Source: Caenorhabditis remanei
Taxonomy: Eukaryota > Nematoda > Chromadorea > Rhabditida > Rhabditidae
DNA length: 64,000 nt
Assembly (NCBI RefSeq): GCF_010183535.1
Contig: NC_071333.1
Coordinates: forward strand, 19,652,587 to 19,716,586
Direction: 5' to 3'
Shown here: piece after piece, positions 10,571 through 22,374 of the stretch
How positions within the stretch are numbered: position 1 is the first letter of the stretch
How the letters are laid out: each line of letters opens with the position of its first letter
Program-made: the position numbers and the translations under genes
Notes under the pieces: generated by a model
Database searches by the model: none
Told to the model about the DNA's origin: nothing
The model's input: only the letters and a program-made list of their open reading frames with translations

Positions 10571-12107
10571 ACTATTTAAAAAAATTCCAAAATTCTAAAA
10601 ATGTATTAACTGAATTAGGGAAAAGAACTGGAGTCATATGGGACAGACTGCATTCGCGGTCCTCCACGCATGCCTTTTCCTTAAAACTCATAAAAATTAT
10701 AAACATTAGTTTAAGTTTATTAGGGACAGGAACTGGAGTCACATGGGACAGACTGCATTCGCGGTCCTCCACGCATGCCTTTTCCTTAAAATTCATAAAA
10801 ATTCTAAACATTAGTTTAAATTTATCAGGGACAGGAACTGGAGTCACATGGGACAGACTGCATTCGCGGTCCTCCACGCATGCCTTTTCCTTAAAATTCA
10901 TAAAAATTATAAACATTAGTTTAAATTTATTAGAGACAGGAACTGGAGTCACATGGGACAGACTGCATTCGCGGTCCTCCACGCATGCCTTTTCCTTAAA
11001 ACTCATAAAAATTATAAACATTAGTTTAAATTTATTAGAAACAGGAACTGGAGTCACATGGGACAGACTGCATTCGCGGTCCTCCACGCATGCCTTTTCC
11101 TTAAAACTCATAAAAATTATAAACATTAGTTTAAATTTATCAGGGACAGGAACTGGAGTCACATGGGACAGACTGCATTCGCGGTCCTCCACGCATGCCT
11201 TTTCCTTAAAATTCATAAAAATTATAAACATTAGTTTAAATTTATTAGAGACAGGAACTGGAGTCACATGGGACAGACTGCATTCGCGGTCCTCCACGCA
11301 TGCCTTTTCCTTAAAACTCATAAAAATTATAAACATTAGTTTAAATTTATTAGAAACAGGAACTGGAGTCACATGGGACAGACTGCATTCGCGGTCCTCC
11401 ACGCATGCCTTTTCCTTAAAACTCATAAAAATTATAAACATTAGTTTAAATTTATCAGGGACAGGAACTGGAGTCACATGGGACAGACTGCATTCGCGGT
11501 CCTCCACGCATGCCTTTTCCTTAAAATTCATAAAAATTATAAACATTAGTTTAAATTTATTAGAAACAGGAACTGGAGTCACATGGGACAGACTGCATTC
11601 GCGGTCCTCCACGCATGCCTTTTCCTTAAAACTCATAAAAATTATAAACATTAGTTTAAATTTATCAGGGACAGGAACTGGAGTCACATGGGACAGACTG
11701 CATTCGCGGTCCTCCACGCATGCCTTTTCCTTAAAACTCATAAAAATTATAAACATTAGTTTAAATTTATTAGAGACAGGAACTGGAGTCACATGGGACA
11801 GACTGCATTCGCGGTCCTCCACGCATGCCTTTTCCTTAAAATTCATAAAAATTATAAACATCAGTTTAAATTTATTAGGGACAGGAACTGGAGTCACATG
11901 GGACAGACTGCATTCGCGGTCCTCCACGCATGCCTTTTCCTTAAAATTCATAAAAATTCTAAACATTAGTTTAAATTTATTAGGGACAGGAACTGGAGTC
12001 ACATGGGACAGACTGCATTCGCGGTCCTCCACGCATGCCTTTTCCTTAAAATTCATAAAAATTATAAACATTAGTTTAAATTTATTAGGGACAGGAACTG
12101 GAGTCAC

Positions 12108-13787
12108 ATGGGACAGACTGCATTCGCGGTCCTCCGCGCATGCCTTTTCCTTAAAATTCATAAAAATTATAAACATCATATTGAATTTATTAGGGACAGG
12201 AACTGGAGTCACATGGGACAGACTGCATTCGCGGTCCTCCACGCATGCCTTTTCCTTAAAACTCATAAAAATTATAAACATCATATTGAGTTTATTAGGG
12301 ACAGGAACTGGAGTCACATGGGACAGACTGCATTCGCGGTCTTCCACGCATGCCTTTTCCTTAAAACTCATAAAAATTATAAACATTAGTTTAAATTTAT
12401 TAGAGACAGGAACTGGAGTCACATGGGACAGACTGCATTCGCGGTCCTCCACGCATGCCTTTTCCTTAAAATTCATAAAAATTATAAACATCATATTGAA
12501 TTTATTAGGGACAGGAACTGGAGTCACATGGGACAGACTGCATTCGCGGTCCTCCACGCATGCCTTTTCCTTAAAACTCATAAAAATTATAAACATTAGT
12601 TTAAATTTATTAGAGACAGGAACTGGAGTCACATGAGACAGACTGCATTCGCGGTCCTCCACGCATGCCTTTTCCTTAAAACTCATAAAAATTATAAACA
12701 TTAGTTTAAATTTATTAGAGACAGGAACTGGAGTCACATGAGACAGACTGCATTCGCGGTCCTCCAAGCATGCCTTTTCGTTAAAACTCATAAAAATTAT
12801 AAACATTAGTTTAAATTTATTAGAGACAGGAACTGGAGTCACATGAGACAGACTGCATTCGCGGTCCTCCACGCATGCCTTTTCCTTAAAACTCATAAAA
12901 ATTATAAACATTAGTTTAAATTTATTAGAGACAGGAACTGGAGTCACATGGGACAGACTGCATTCGCGGTCCTCCACGCATGCCTTTTCCTTAAAATTCA
13001 TAAAAATTATAAACATCATATTGAATTTATTAGGGACAGGAACTGGAGTCACATGGGACAGACTGCATTCGCGGTCCTCCACGCATGCCTTTTCCTTAAA
13101 ACTCATAAAAATTATAAACATCATATTGAGTTTATTAGGGACAGGAACTGGAGTCACATGGGACAGGCTGCATTCGCGGTCTTCCACGCATGCCTTTTCC
13201 TTAAAACTCATAAAAATTATAAACATTAGTTTAAATTTATTAGAGACAGGAACTGGAGTCACATGGGACAGACTGCATTCGCGGTCCTCCACGCATGCCT
13301 TTTCCTTAAAATTCATAAAAATTATAAACATCATATTGAATTTATTAGGGACAGGAACTGGAGTCACATGGGACAGACTGCATTCGCGGTCCTCCACGCA
13401 TGCCTTTTCCTTAAAACTCATAAAAATTATAAACATTAGTTTAAATTTATTAGAGACAGGAACTGGAGTCACATGAGACAGACTGCATTCGCGGTCCTCC
13501 ACGCATGCCTTTTCCTTAAAACTCATAAAAATTATAAACATTAGTTTAAATTTATTAGAGACAGGAACTGGAGTCACATGAGACAGACTGCATTCGCGGT
13601 CCTCCAAGCATGCCTTTTCGTTAAAACTCATAAAAATTATAAACATTAGTTTAAATTTATTAGAGACAGGAACTGGAGTCACATGAGACAGACTGCATTC
13701 GCGGTCCTCCACGCATGCCTTTTCCTTAAAACTCATAAAAATTATAAACATTAGTTTAAATTTATTAGAGACAGGAACTGGAGTCAC
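12108..13787. repeat. Two tandem copies of an 840-bp (8-unit) higher-order repeat
   Basis: The order of variant units at 12,108-12,947 recurs at 12,948-13,787. Markers: tcatattgaa units at 12,171/13,011, 'gcggtcttcc' at 12,331/13,171, and 'ccaagcatgccttttcg' at 12,765/13,605. Related marker pairs recur near 18,431/18,865 and 19,061/19,495, spaced 630 bases (six units). Confidence 0.8.
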
Positions 13788-14944
13788 ATGGGACAGACTG
13801 CATTCGCGGTCCTCCACGCATGCCTTTTCCTTAAAATTCATAAAAATTATAAACATCATATTGAATTTATTAGGGACAGGAACTGGAGTCACATGGGACA
13901 GACTGCATTCGCGGTCCTCCACGCATGCCTTTTCCTTAAAACTCATAAAAATTATAAACATTAGTTTAAATTTATTAGAGACAGGAACTGGAGTCACATG
14001 AGACAGACTGCATTCGCGGTCCTCCACGCATGCCTTTTCCTTAAAACTCATAAAAATTATAAACATTAGTTTAAATTTATCAGGGACAGGAACTGGAGTC
14101 ACATGGGACAGACTGCATTCGCGGTCCTCCACGCATGCCTTTTCCTAATAATTCATAAAAATTCTAAACATTAGTTTAAATTTATTAGAGACAGGAACTG
14201 GAGTCACATGGGACAGACTGCATTCGCGGTCCTCCACGCATGCCTTTTCCTTAAAATTCATAAAAATTATAAACATTAGTTTAAATTTATTAGGGACAGG
14301 AACTGGAGTCACATGGGACAGACTGCATTCGCGGTCCTCCACGCATGCCTTTTCCTTAAAATTCATAAAAATTCTAAACATTAGTTTAAATTTATTAGAG
14401 ACAGGAACTGGAGTCACATGGGACAGACTGCATTCGCGGTCCTCCACGCATGCCTTTTCCTTAAAATTCATAAAAATTCTAAACATTAGTTTAAATTTAT
14501 TAGAGACAGGAACTGGAGTCACATGGGACAGACTGCATTCGCGGTCCTCCACGCATGCCTTTTCCTTAAAACTCATAAAAATTCTAAACATTAGTTTAAA
14601 TTTATTAGGGACAGGAACTGGAGTCACATGGGACAGACTGCATTCGCGGTCCTCCACGCATGCCTTTTCCTTAAAACTCATAAAAATTCTAAACATTAGT
14701 TTAAATTTATTAGAGACAGGAACTGGAGTCACATGGGACAGACTGCATTCGCGGTCCTCCACGCATGCCTTTTCCTTAAAATTCATAAAAATTATAAACA
14801 TTAGTTTAAATTTATTAGAGACAGGAACTGGAGTCACATGGGACAGACTGCATTCGCGGTCCTCCACGCATCCCTTTTCCTTAAAATTCATAAAAATTCT
14901 AAACATTAGTTTAAATTTATTAGAGACAGGAACTGGAGTCACAT

Positions 14945-17300
14945 GGGACAGACTACATTCGCGGTCCTCCACGCATGCCTTTTCCTTAAAACTCATAAAA
15001 ATTATAAACATTAGTTTAAATTTATTAGAGACAGGAACTGGAGTCACATGGGACAGACTGCATTCGCGGTCCTCCACGCATGCCTTTTCCTTAAAACTCA
15101 TAAAAATTATAAACATCATATTGAATTTATTAGGGACAGGAACTGGAGTCACATGGGACAGACTGCATTCGCGGTCCTCCACGCATGCCTTTTCCTTAAA
15201 ACTTATAAAAATTATAAACATCATATTGAATTTATTAGGGACAGGAACTGGAGTCACATGGGACAGACTGCATTCGCGGTCCTCCACGCATGCCTTTTCC
15301 TTAAAACTTATAAAAATTATAAACATCATATTGAATTTATTAGGGACAGGAACTGGAGTCACATGGGACAGACTGCATTCGCGGTCCTCCACGCATGCCT
15401 TTTCCTTAAAACTCATAAAAATTATAAACATCATATTGAATTTATTAGGGACAGGAACTGGAGTCACATGGGACAGACTGCATTCGCGGTCCTCCACGCA
15501 TGCCTTTTCCTTAAAACTCATAAAAATTATAAACATCATAATGAATATATTAGGGACAGGAACTGGAGTCACATAGGACAGACTGCATTCGCGGTCCTCC
15601 ACGCATGCCTTTTCCTTAAAACTCATAAAAATTATAAACATCATATTGAATTTATTAGGGACAGGAACTGGAGTCACATGGGACAGACTGCATTCGCGGT
15701 CCTCCACGCATGCCTTTTCCTTAAAACTCATAAAAATTATAAACATTAGTTTAAATTTATTAGAGACAGGAACTGGAGTCACATGGGACAGACTACATTC
15801 GCGGTCCTCCACGCATGCCTTTTCCTTAAAACTCATAAAAATTATAAACATTAGTTTAAATTTATTAGAGACAGGAACTGGAGTCACATGGGACAGACTG
15901 CATTCGCGGTCCTCCACGCATCCCTTTTCCTTAAAATTCATAAAAATTCTAAACATTAGTTTAAATTTATTAGAGACAGGAACTGGAGTCACATGGGACA
16001 GACTACATTCGCGGTCCTCCACGCATGCCTTTTCCTTAAAACTCATAAAAATTATAAACATCATATTGAATTTATTAGGGACAGGAACTGGAGTCACATG
16101 GGACAGACTGCATTCGCGGTCCTCCACGCATCCCTTTTCCTTAAAATTCATAAAAATTCTAAACATTAGTTTAAATTTATTAGAGACAGGAACTGGAGTC
16201 ACATGGGACAGACTACATTCGCGGTCCTCCACGCATGCCTTTTCCTTAAAACTCATAAAAATTATAAACATCATATTGAATTTATTAGGGACAGGAACTG
16301 GAGTCACATGGGACAGACTGCATTCGCGGTCCTCCACGCATGCCTTTTCCTTAAAACTCATAAAAATTATAAACATTAGTTTAAATTTATTAGAGACAGG
16401 AACTGGAGTCACATGGGACAGACTGCATTCGCGGTCCTCCACGCATCCCTTTTCCTTAAAATTCATAAAAATTCTAAACATTAGTTTAAATTTATTAGAG
16501 ACAGGAACTGGAGTCACATGGGACAGACTACATTCGCGGTCCTCCACGCATGCCTTTTCCTTAAAACTCATAAAAATTATAAACATCATAATGAATTTAT
16601 TAGGGACAGGAACTGGAGTCACATGGGACAGACTGCATTCGCGGTCCTCCACGCATGCCTTTTCCTTAAAACTCATAAAAATTCTAAACATTAGTTTAAA
16701 TTTATTAGAGACAGGAACTGGAGTCACATGGGACAGACTGCATTCGCGGTCCTCCACGCATGCCTTTTCCTTAAAATTTATAAAAATTATAAACATTAGT
16801 TTAAATTTATTAGAGACAGGAACTGGAGTCACATGGGACAGACTGCATTCGCGGTCCTCCACGCATCCCTTTTCCTTAAAATTCATAAAAATTCTAAACA
16901 TTAGTTTAAATTTATTAGAGACAGGAACTGGAGTCACATGGGACAGACTACATTCGCGGTCCTCCACGCATGCCTTTTCCTTAAAACTCATAAAAATTAT
17001 AAACATCATATTGAATTTATTAGGGACAGGAACTGGAGTCACATGGGACAGACTGCATTCGCGGTCCTCCACGCATGCCTTTTCCTTAAAACTTATAAAA
17101 ATTATAAACATCATATTGAATTTATTAGGGACAGGAACTGGAGTCACATGGGACAGACTGCATTCGCGGTCCTCCACGCATGCCTTTTCCTTAAAACTCA
17201 TAAAAATTATAAACATCATAATGAATTTATTAGGGACAGGAACTGGAGTCACATAGGACAGACTGCATTCGCGGTCCTCCACGCATGCCTTTTCCTTAAA
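14945..17300. repeat. Satellite subdomain with 2-unit and larger multimers
   Basis: Marker variants 'gactacattc' and 'acgcatccctttt' alternate on adjacent or next-but-one units between about 14,860 and 16,960, with 210-base and larger spacings. The 'acttataaaa' and 'acataggacag' variants recur at about 15,190-15,570 and 17,090-17,250. This is a signature of local unequal exchange, distinct from the 8-unit domain to the left. Confidence 0.65.
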
Positions 17301-20300
17301 ACTCATAAAAATTATAAACATCATATTGAATTTATTAGGGACAGGAACTGGAGTCACATGGGACAGACTGCATTCGCGGTCCTCCACGCATGCCTTTTCC
17401 TTAAAACTCATAAAAATTATAAGCATTAGTTTAAATTTATTAGGGACAGGAACTGGAGTCACATGGGACAGACTGCATTCGCGGTCCTCCACGCATGCCT
17501 TTTCCTTAAAATTCATAAAAATTATAAACATCATATTGAATTTATTAGGGACAGGAACTAGAGTCACATGGGACAGACTGCATTCGCGGTTCTCCACGCA
17601 TGCCTTTTCCTTAAAACTCATAAAAATTATAAACATTAGTTTAAATTTATTAGAGACAGGAACTGGAGTCACATGGGACAGACTGCATTCGCGGTCCTAC
17701 ACGCATGCCTTTTCCTTAAAACTCATAAAAATTATAAACATCATATTGAATTTATTAGGGACAGGAACTAGAGTCACATGGGACAGACTGCATTCGCGGT
17801 TCTCCACGCATGCCTTTTCCTTAAAACTCATAAAAATTATAAGCATTAGTTTAAATTTATTAGGGACAGGAACTGGAGTCACATGGGACAGACTGCATTC
17901 GCGGTCCTACACGCATGCCTTTTCCTTAAAACTCATAAAAATTATAAACATCATATTGAATTTATTAGGGACAGGAACTAGAGTCACATGGGACAGACTG
18001 CATTCGCGGTTCTCCACGCATGCCTTTTCCTTAAAACTCATAAAAATTATAAACATTAGTTTAAATTTATTAGAGACAGGAACTGGAGTCACATGAGACA
18101 GACTGCATTTGCGGTCCTCCACGCATGCCTTTTCCTTAAAATTCATAAAAATTATAAACATTAGTTTAAATTTATTAGGGACAGGAACTGGAGTCACATG
18201 GGACAGACTGCATTCGCGGTCCTCCACGCATGCCTTTTCCTTAAAATTCATAAAAATTATAAACATCATATTGAATTTATTAGGGACAGGAACTGGAGTC
18301 ACATGGGACAGACTGCATTCGCGGTCCTCCACGCATGCCTTATCCTTAAAACTCATAAAAATTATAAACATCATATTGAGTTTATTAGGGACAGGAACTG
18401 GAGTCACATGGGACAGACTGCATTCGCGGTCTTCCACGCATGCCTTTTCCTTAAAACTCATAAAAATTATAAACATTAGTTTAAATTTATTAGAGACAGG
18501 AACTGGAGTCACATGGGACAGACTGCATTCGCGGTCCTCCACGCATGCCTTTTCCTTAAAATTCATAAAAATTATAAACATCATATTGAATTTATTAGGG
18601 ACAGGAACTGGAGTCACATGGGACAGACTGCATTCGCGGTCCTCCACGCATGCCTTTTCCTTAAAACTCATAAAAATTATAAACATTAGTTTAAATTTAT
18701 TAGAGACAGGAACTGGAGTCACATGAGACAGACTGCATTCGCGGTCCTCCACGCATGCCTTTTCCTTAAAACTCATAAAAATTATAAACATTAGTTTAAA
18801 TTTATTAGAGACAGGAACTGGAGTCACATGAGACAGACTGCATTCGCGGTCCTCCAAGCATGCCTTTTCGTTAAAACTCATAAAAATTATAAACATTAGT
18901 TTAAATTTATTAGAGACAGGAACTGGAGTCACATGGGACAGACTGCATTCGCGGTCCTCCACGCATGCCTTATCCTTAAAACTCATAAAAATTATAAACA
19001 TCATATTGAGTTTATTAGGGACAGGAACTGGAGTCACATGGGACAGACTGCATTCGCGGTCTTCCACGCATGCCTTTTCCTTAAAACTCATAAAAATTAT
19101 AAACATTAGTTTAAATTTATTAGAGACAGGAACTGGAGTCACATGGGACAGACTGCATTCGCGGTCCTCCACGCATGCCTTTTCCTTAAAATTCATAAAA
19201 ATTATAAACATCATATTGAATTTATTAGGGACAGGAACTGGAGTCACATGGGACAGACTGCATTCGCGGTCCTCCACGCATGCCTTTTCCTTAAAACTCA
19301 TAAAAATTATAAACATTAGTTTAAATTTATTAGAGACAGGAACTGGAGTCACATGAGACAGACTGCATTCGCGGTCCTCCACGCATGCCTTTTCCTTAAA
19401 ACTCATAAAAATTATAAACATTAGTTTAAATTTATTAGAGACAGGAACTGGAGTCACATGAGACAGACTGCATTCGCGGTCCTCCAAGCATGCCTTTTCG
19501 TTAAAACTCATAAAAATTATAAACATTAGTTTAAATTTATTAGAGACAGGAACTGGAGTCACATGGGACAGACTGCATTCGCGGTCCTCCACGCATGCCT
19601 TTTCCTTAAAACTCATAAAAATTATAAACATTAGTTTAAATTTATTAGAGACAGGAACTGGAGTCACATGGAACAGACTGCATTCGCGGTCCTCCACGCA
19701 TGCCTTTTCCTTAAAACTCATAAAAATTATAAACATCATATTAAATTTATTAGAGACAGGAACTGGAGTCACATGAGACAGACTGCATTCGCGGTCCTCC
19801 ACGCATGCCTTTTCCTTAAAACTCATAAAAATTATAAACATTAGTTTAAATTTATTAGGGACAGGAACTGGAGTCACATGGGACAGACTGCCTTCGCGGT
19901 CCTCCACGCATGCCTTTTCCTTAAAACTCATAAAAATTATAAACATTAGTTTAAATTTATTAGAGACAGGAACTGGAGTCACATGAGACAGACTGCATTC
20001 GCGGTCCTCCACGCATGCCTTTTCGTTAAAACTCATAAAAATTATAAACATTAGTTTAAATTTATTAGAGACAGGAACTGGAGTCACATGGGACAGACTG
20101 CATTCGCGGTCCTCCAAGCATGCCTTTTCGTTAAAACTCATAAAAATTATAAACATTAGTTTGAATTTATTAGAGACAGGAACTGGAGTCACATGAGACA
20201 GACTGCATTCGCGGTCCTCCACGCATGCCTTTTCCTTAAAACTCATAAAAATTATAAACATCATATTAAATTTATTAGAGACAGGAACTGGAGTCACATG

Positions 20301-21772
20301 AGACAGACTGCATTCGCGGTCCTCCACGCATGCCTTTTCCTTAAAACTCATAAAAATTATAAACATTAGTTTAAATTTATTAGAGACAGGAACTGGAGTC
20401 ACATGGGACAGACTGCATTCGCGGTCCTCCACGCATGCCTTTTCCTTAAAACTCATAGAAATTATAAACATTAGTTTAAATTTATTAGAGACAGGAACTG
20501 GAGTCACATGAGACAGACTGCATTCGCGGTCCTCCAAGCATGTCTTTTCGTTAAAACTCATAAAAATTATAAACATTAGTTTAAATTTATTAGAGACAGG
20601 AACTGGAGTCACATGGGACAGACTGCATTCGCGGTCCTCCACGCATGCCTTTTCCTTAAAACTCATAAAAATTATAAACATCATATTGAGTTTATTAGGG
20701 ACAGGAACTGGAGTCACATGGGACAGACTGCATTCGCGGTCCTCCACGCATGCCTTTTCCTTAAAACTCATAAAAATTATAAACATTAGTTTAAATTTAT
20801 TAGAGACAGGAACTGGAGTCACATGGGACAGACTGCATTCGCGGTCCTCCACGCATGCCTTTTCCTTAAAACTCATAAAAATTATAAACATCATATTGAG
20901 TTTATTAGGGACAGGAACTGGAGTCACATGGGACAGACTGCATTCGCGGTCCTCCACGCATGCCTTTTCCTTAAAACTCATAAAAATTATAAACATTAGT
21001 TTAAATTTATTAGAGACAGGAACTGGAGTCACATGAGACAGACTGCATTTGCGGTCCTCCACGCATGCCTTTTCCTTAAAACTCATAAAAATTATAAACA
21101 TTAGTTTAAATTTATTAGAGACAGGAACTGGAGTCACATGGGACAGACTGCATTCGCGGTCCTCCACGCATGCATTTTCCTTAAAACTCATAAAAATTAT
21201 AAACATCATATTAAGTTTATTAGGGACAGGAACTGGAGTCACATGGGACAGACTGCATTCGCGGTCCTCCACGCATGCCTTTTCCTTAAAATTCATAAAA
21301 ATTATAAACATTAGTTTAAATTTATTAGAGACAGGAACTGGAGTCACATGGGACAGACTGCATTCGCGGTCCTCCACGCATGCCTTTTCCTTAAAACTCA
21401 TAAAAATTATAAACATTAGTTTAAATTTATTAGAGACAGGAACTGGAGTCACATGGGACAGACTGCATTCGCGGTCCTCCACGCATGCCTTTTCCTTAAA
21501 ACTCATAAAAATTATAAACATCATATTAAGTTTATTAGGGACAGGAACTGGAGTCACATGGGACAGACTGCATTCGCGGTCCTCCACGCATGCCTTTTCC
21601 TTAAAACTCATAAAAATTATAAACATTAGTTTAAATTTATTAGAGACAGGAACTGGAGTCACATGGAACAGACTGCATTCGCGGTCCTCCACGCATGCCT
21701 TTTCCTTAAAATTCATAAAAAATTTTAAACATCATATTAAGTTTATTAGGGACAGGAACTGGAGTCACATTC

Positions 21773-22374
21773 AAAAAAATTGCACGGATATGAACAAAAA
21801 ACTATGACAAGAAAATGATAAATGAACAAAAATTGATATGTGGTTTCAAATTATCACATAGGTATAGAGTGGGAGAGAGAGGGAGAAAACATGAAAAGAT
21901 CAGGGAGGATCAGGCTGATGGAAGGTCTCGTAGAACGGAGAATTGACAAAAACATGAACGAATTGTATGACAATAAAGAATTAAAGGAAAGAAAATAATT
22001 GTAGACAAGATTGAGCAACATTGAGGAACATAAGACATGAGGAATGATGAGCATAAGATTGAGAAACACGGATTAAGAAACACATTGAGGAACAAACGAA
22101 ATTCTGGAACGCAACGATCAAGAGAGGGCGGGCGGAGAGGGCTTTGCTGGACAATGAAGTAGATTGGATCGGTGAGAAAAACGGAAAGAAGACATGAAGA
22201 GATAAGGGAGGATTAAGCTGAACCCTTTGGCTTCAAGCAATGAAGAAGAAGAATTCCAGCCAAGATTGAGCAACAAAATACACTTTAGAAGTGCGACGCG
22301 AAGATCAAGAAAGGGACGGGAAAAAGTTTTTTGCTGGATAACAAGAATATGGATGGTCCAAAAACCATAAATCA
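21773..22374. repeat. Gene B 3' flank with degenerate tandem repeat
   Basis: A purine-rich stretch with an approximately 200-250-base motif ('gatcaagagaggg...ttgctggac', 'gggaggatcaggctga') present at about 21,890 and 22,100-22,330. The same motif is repeated at 30,720-31,190 downstream of gene C. The first bases after the satellite ('aaaaaaattgcacggatatga') also match 30,533-30,550, so this flank belongs to the 8.7-kb tandem duplication. No coding sequence is seen. Confidence 0.55.

Larger units (their letters stand above)
10612..21772. repeat. 105-bp satellite array, about 106 units
   Basis: Head-to-tail copies of a 105-base unit with a GC-richer half (starting 'acaggaactggagtcacat', including 'gcggtcctccacgcatgcc') and an AT-rich half ('aaaattataaacattag'). 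Counting 'acatgggaca' from 10,741 to 'acatggaaca' at 21,661 gives exactly 104 periods, so no net indel and none noticed. Variation is by substitution at recurrent sites: tcatattga/ttagtttaa, tattag/tatcag, ggg/gag, actcat/attcat, cctcc/cttcc, cctt/cgtt. The first unit (10,612) and last (1-base insertion near 21,721) are the most diverged, as expected at array edges. Very long open frames result from a unit length divisible by three. Confidence 0.97.

Noticed and set aside
10572..21716. Giant open reading frames of more than 1,000 codons on the minus strand and shorter ones on the plus strand
   Set aside because: They are a by-product of a 105-base unit (35 codons) lacking stops in several frames. 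Different frames on both strands are open at once, and substitutions are spread as amino-acid changes, so I do not treat them as genes.
10612..21772. CRISPR-like or protein-repeat locus
   Set aside because: The units are contiguous with no unique spacers, and the setting is eukaryotic. The pattern is satellite DNA.
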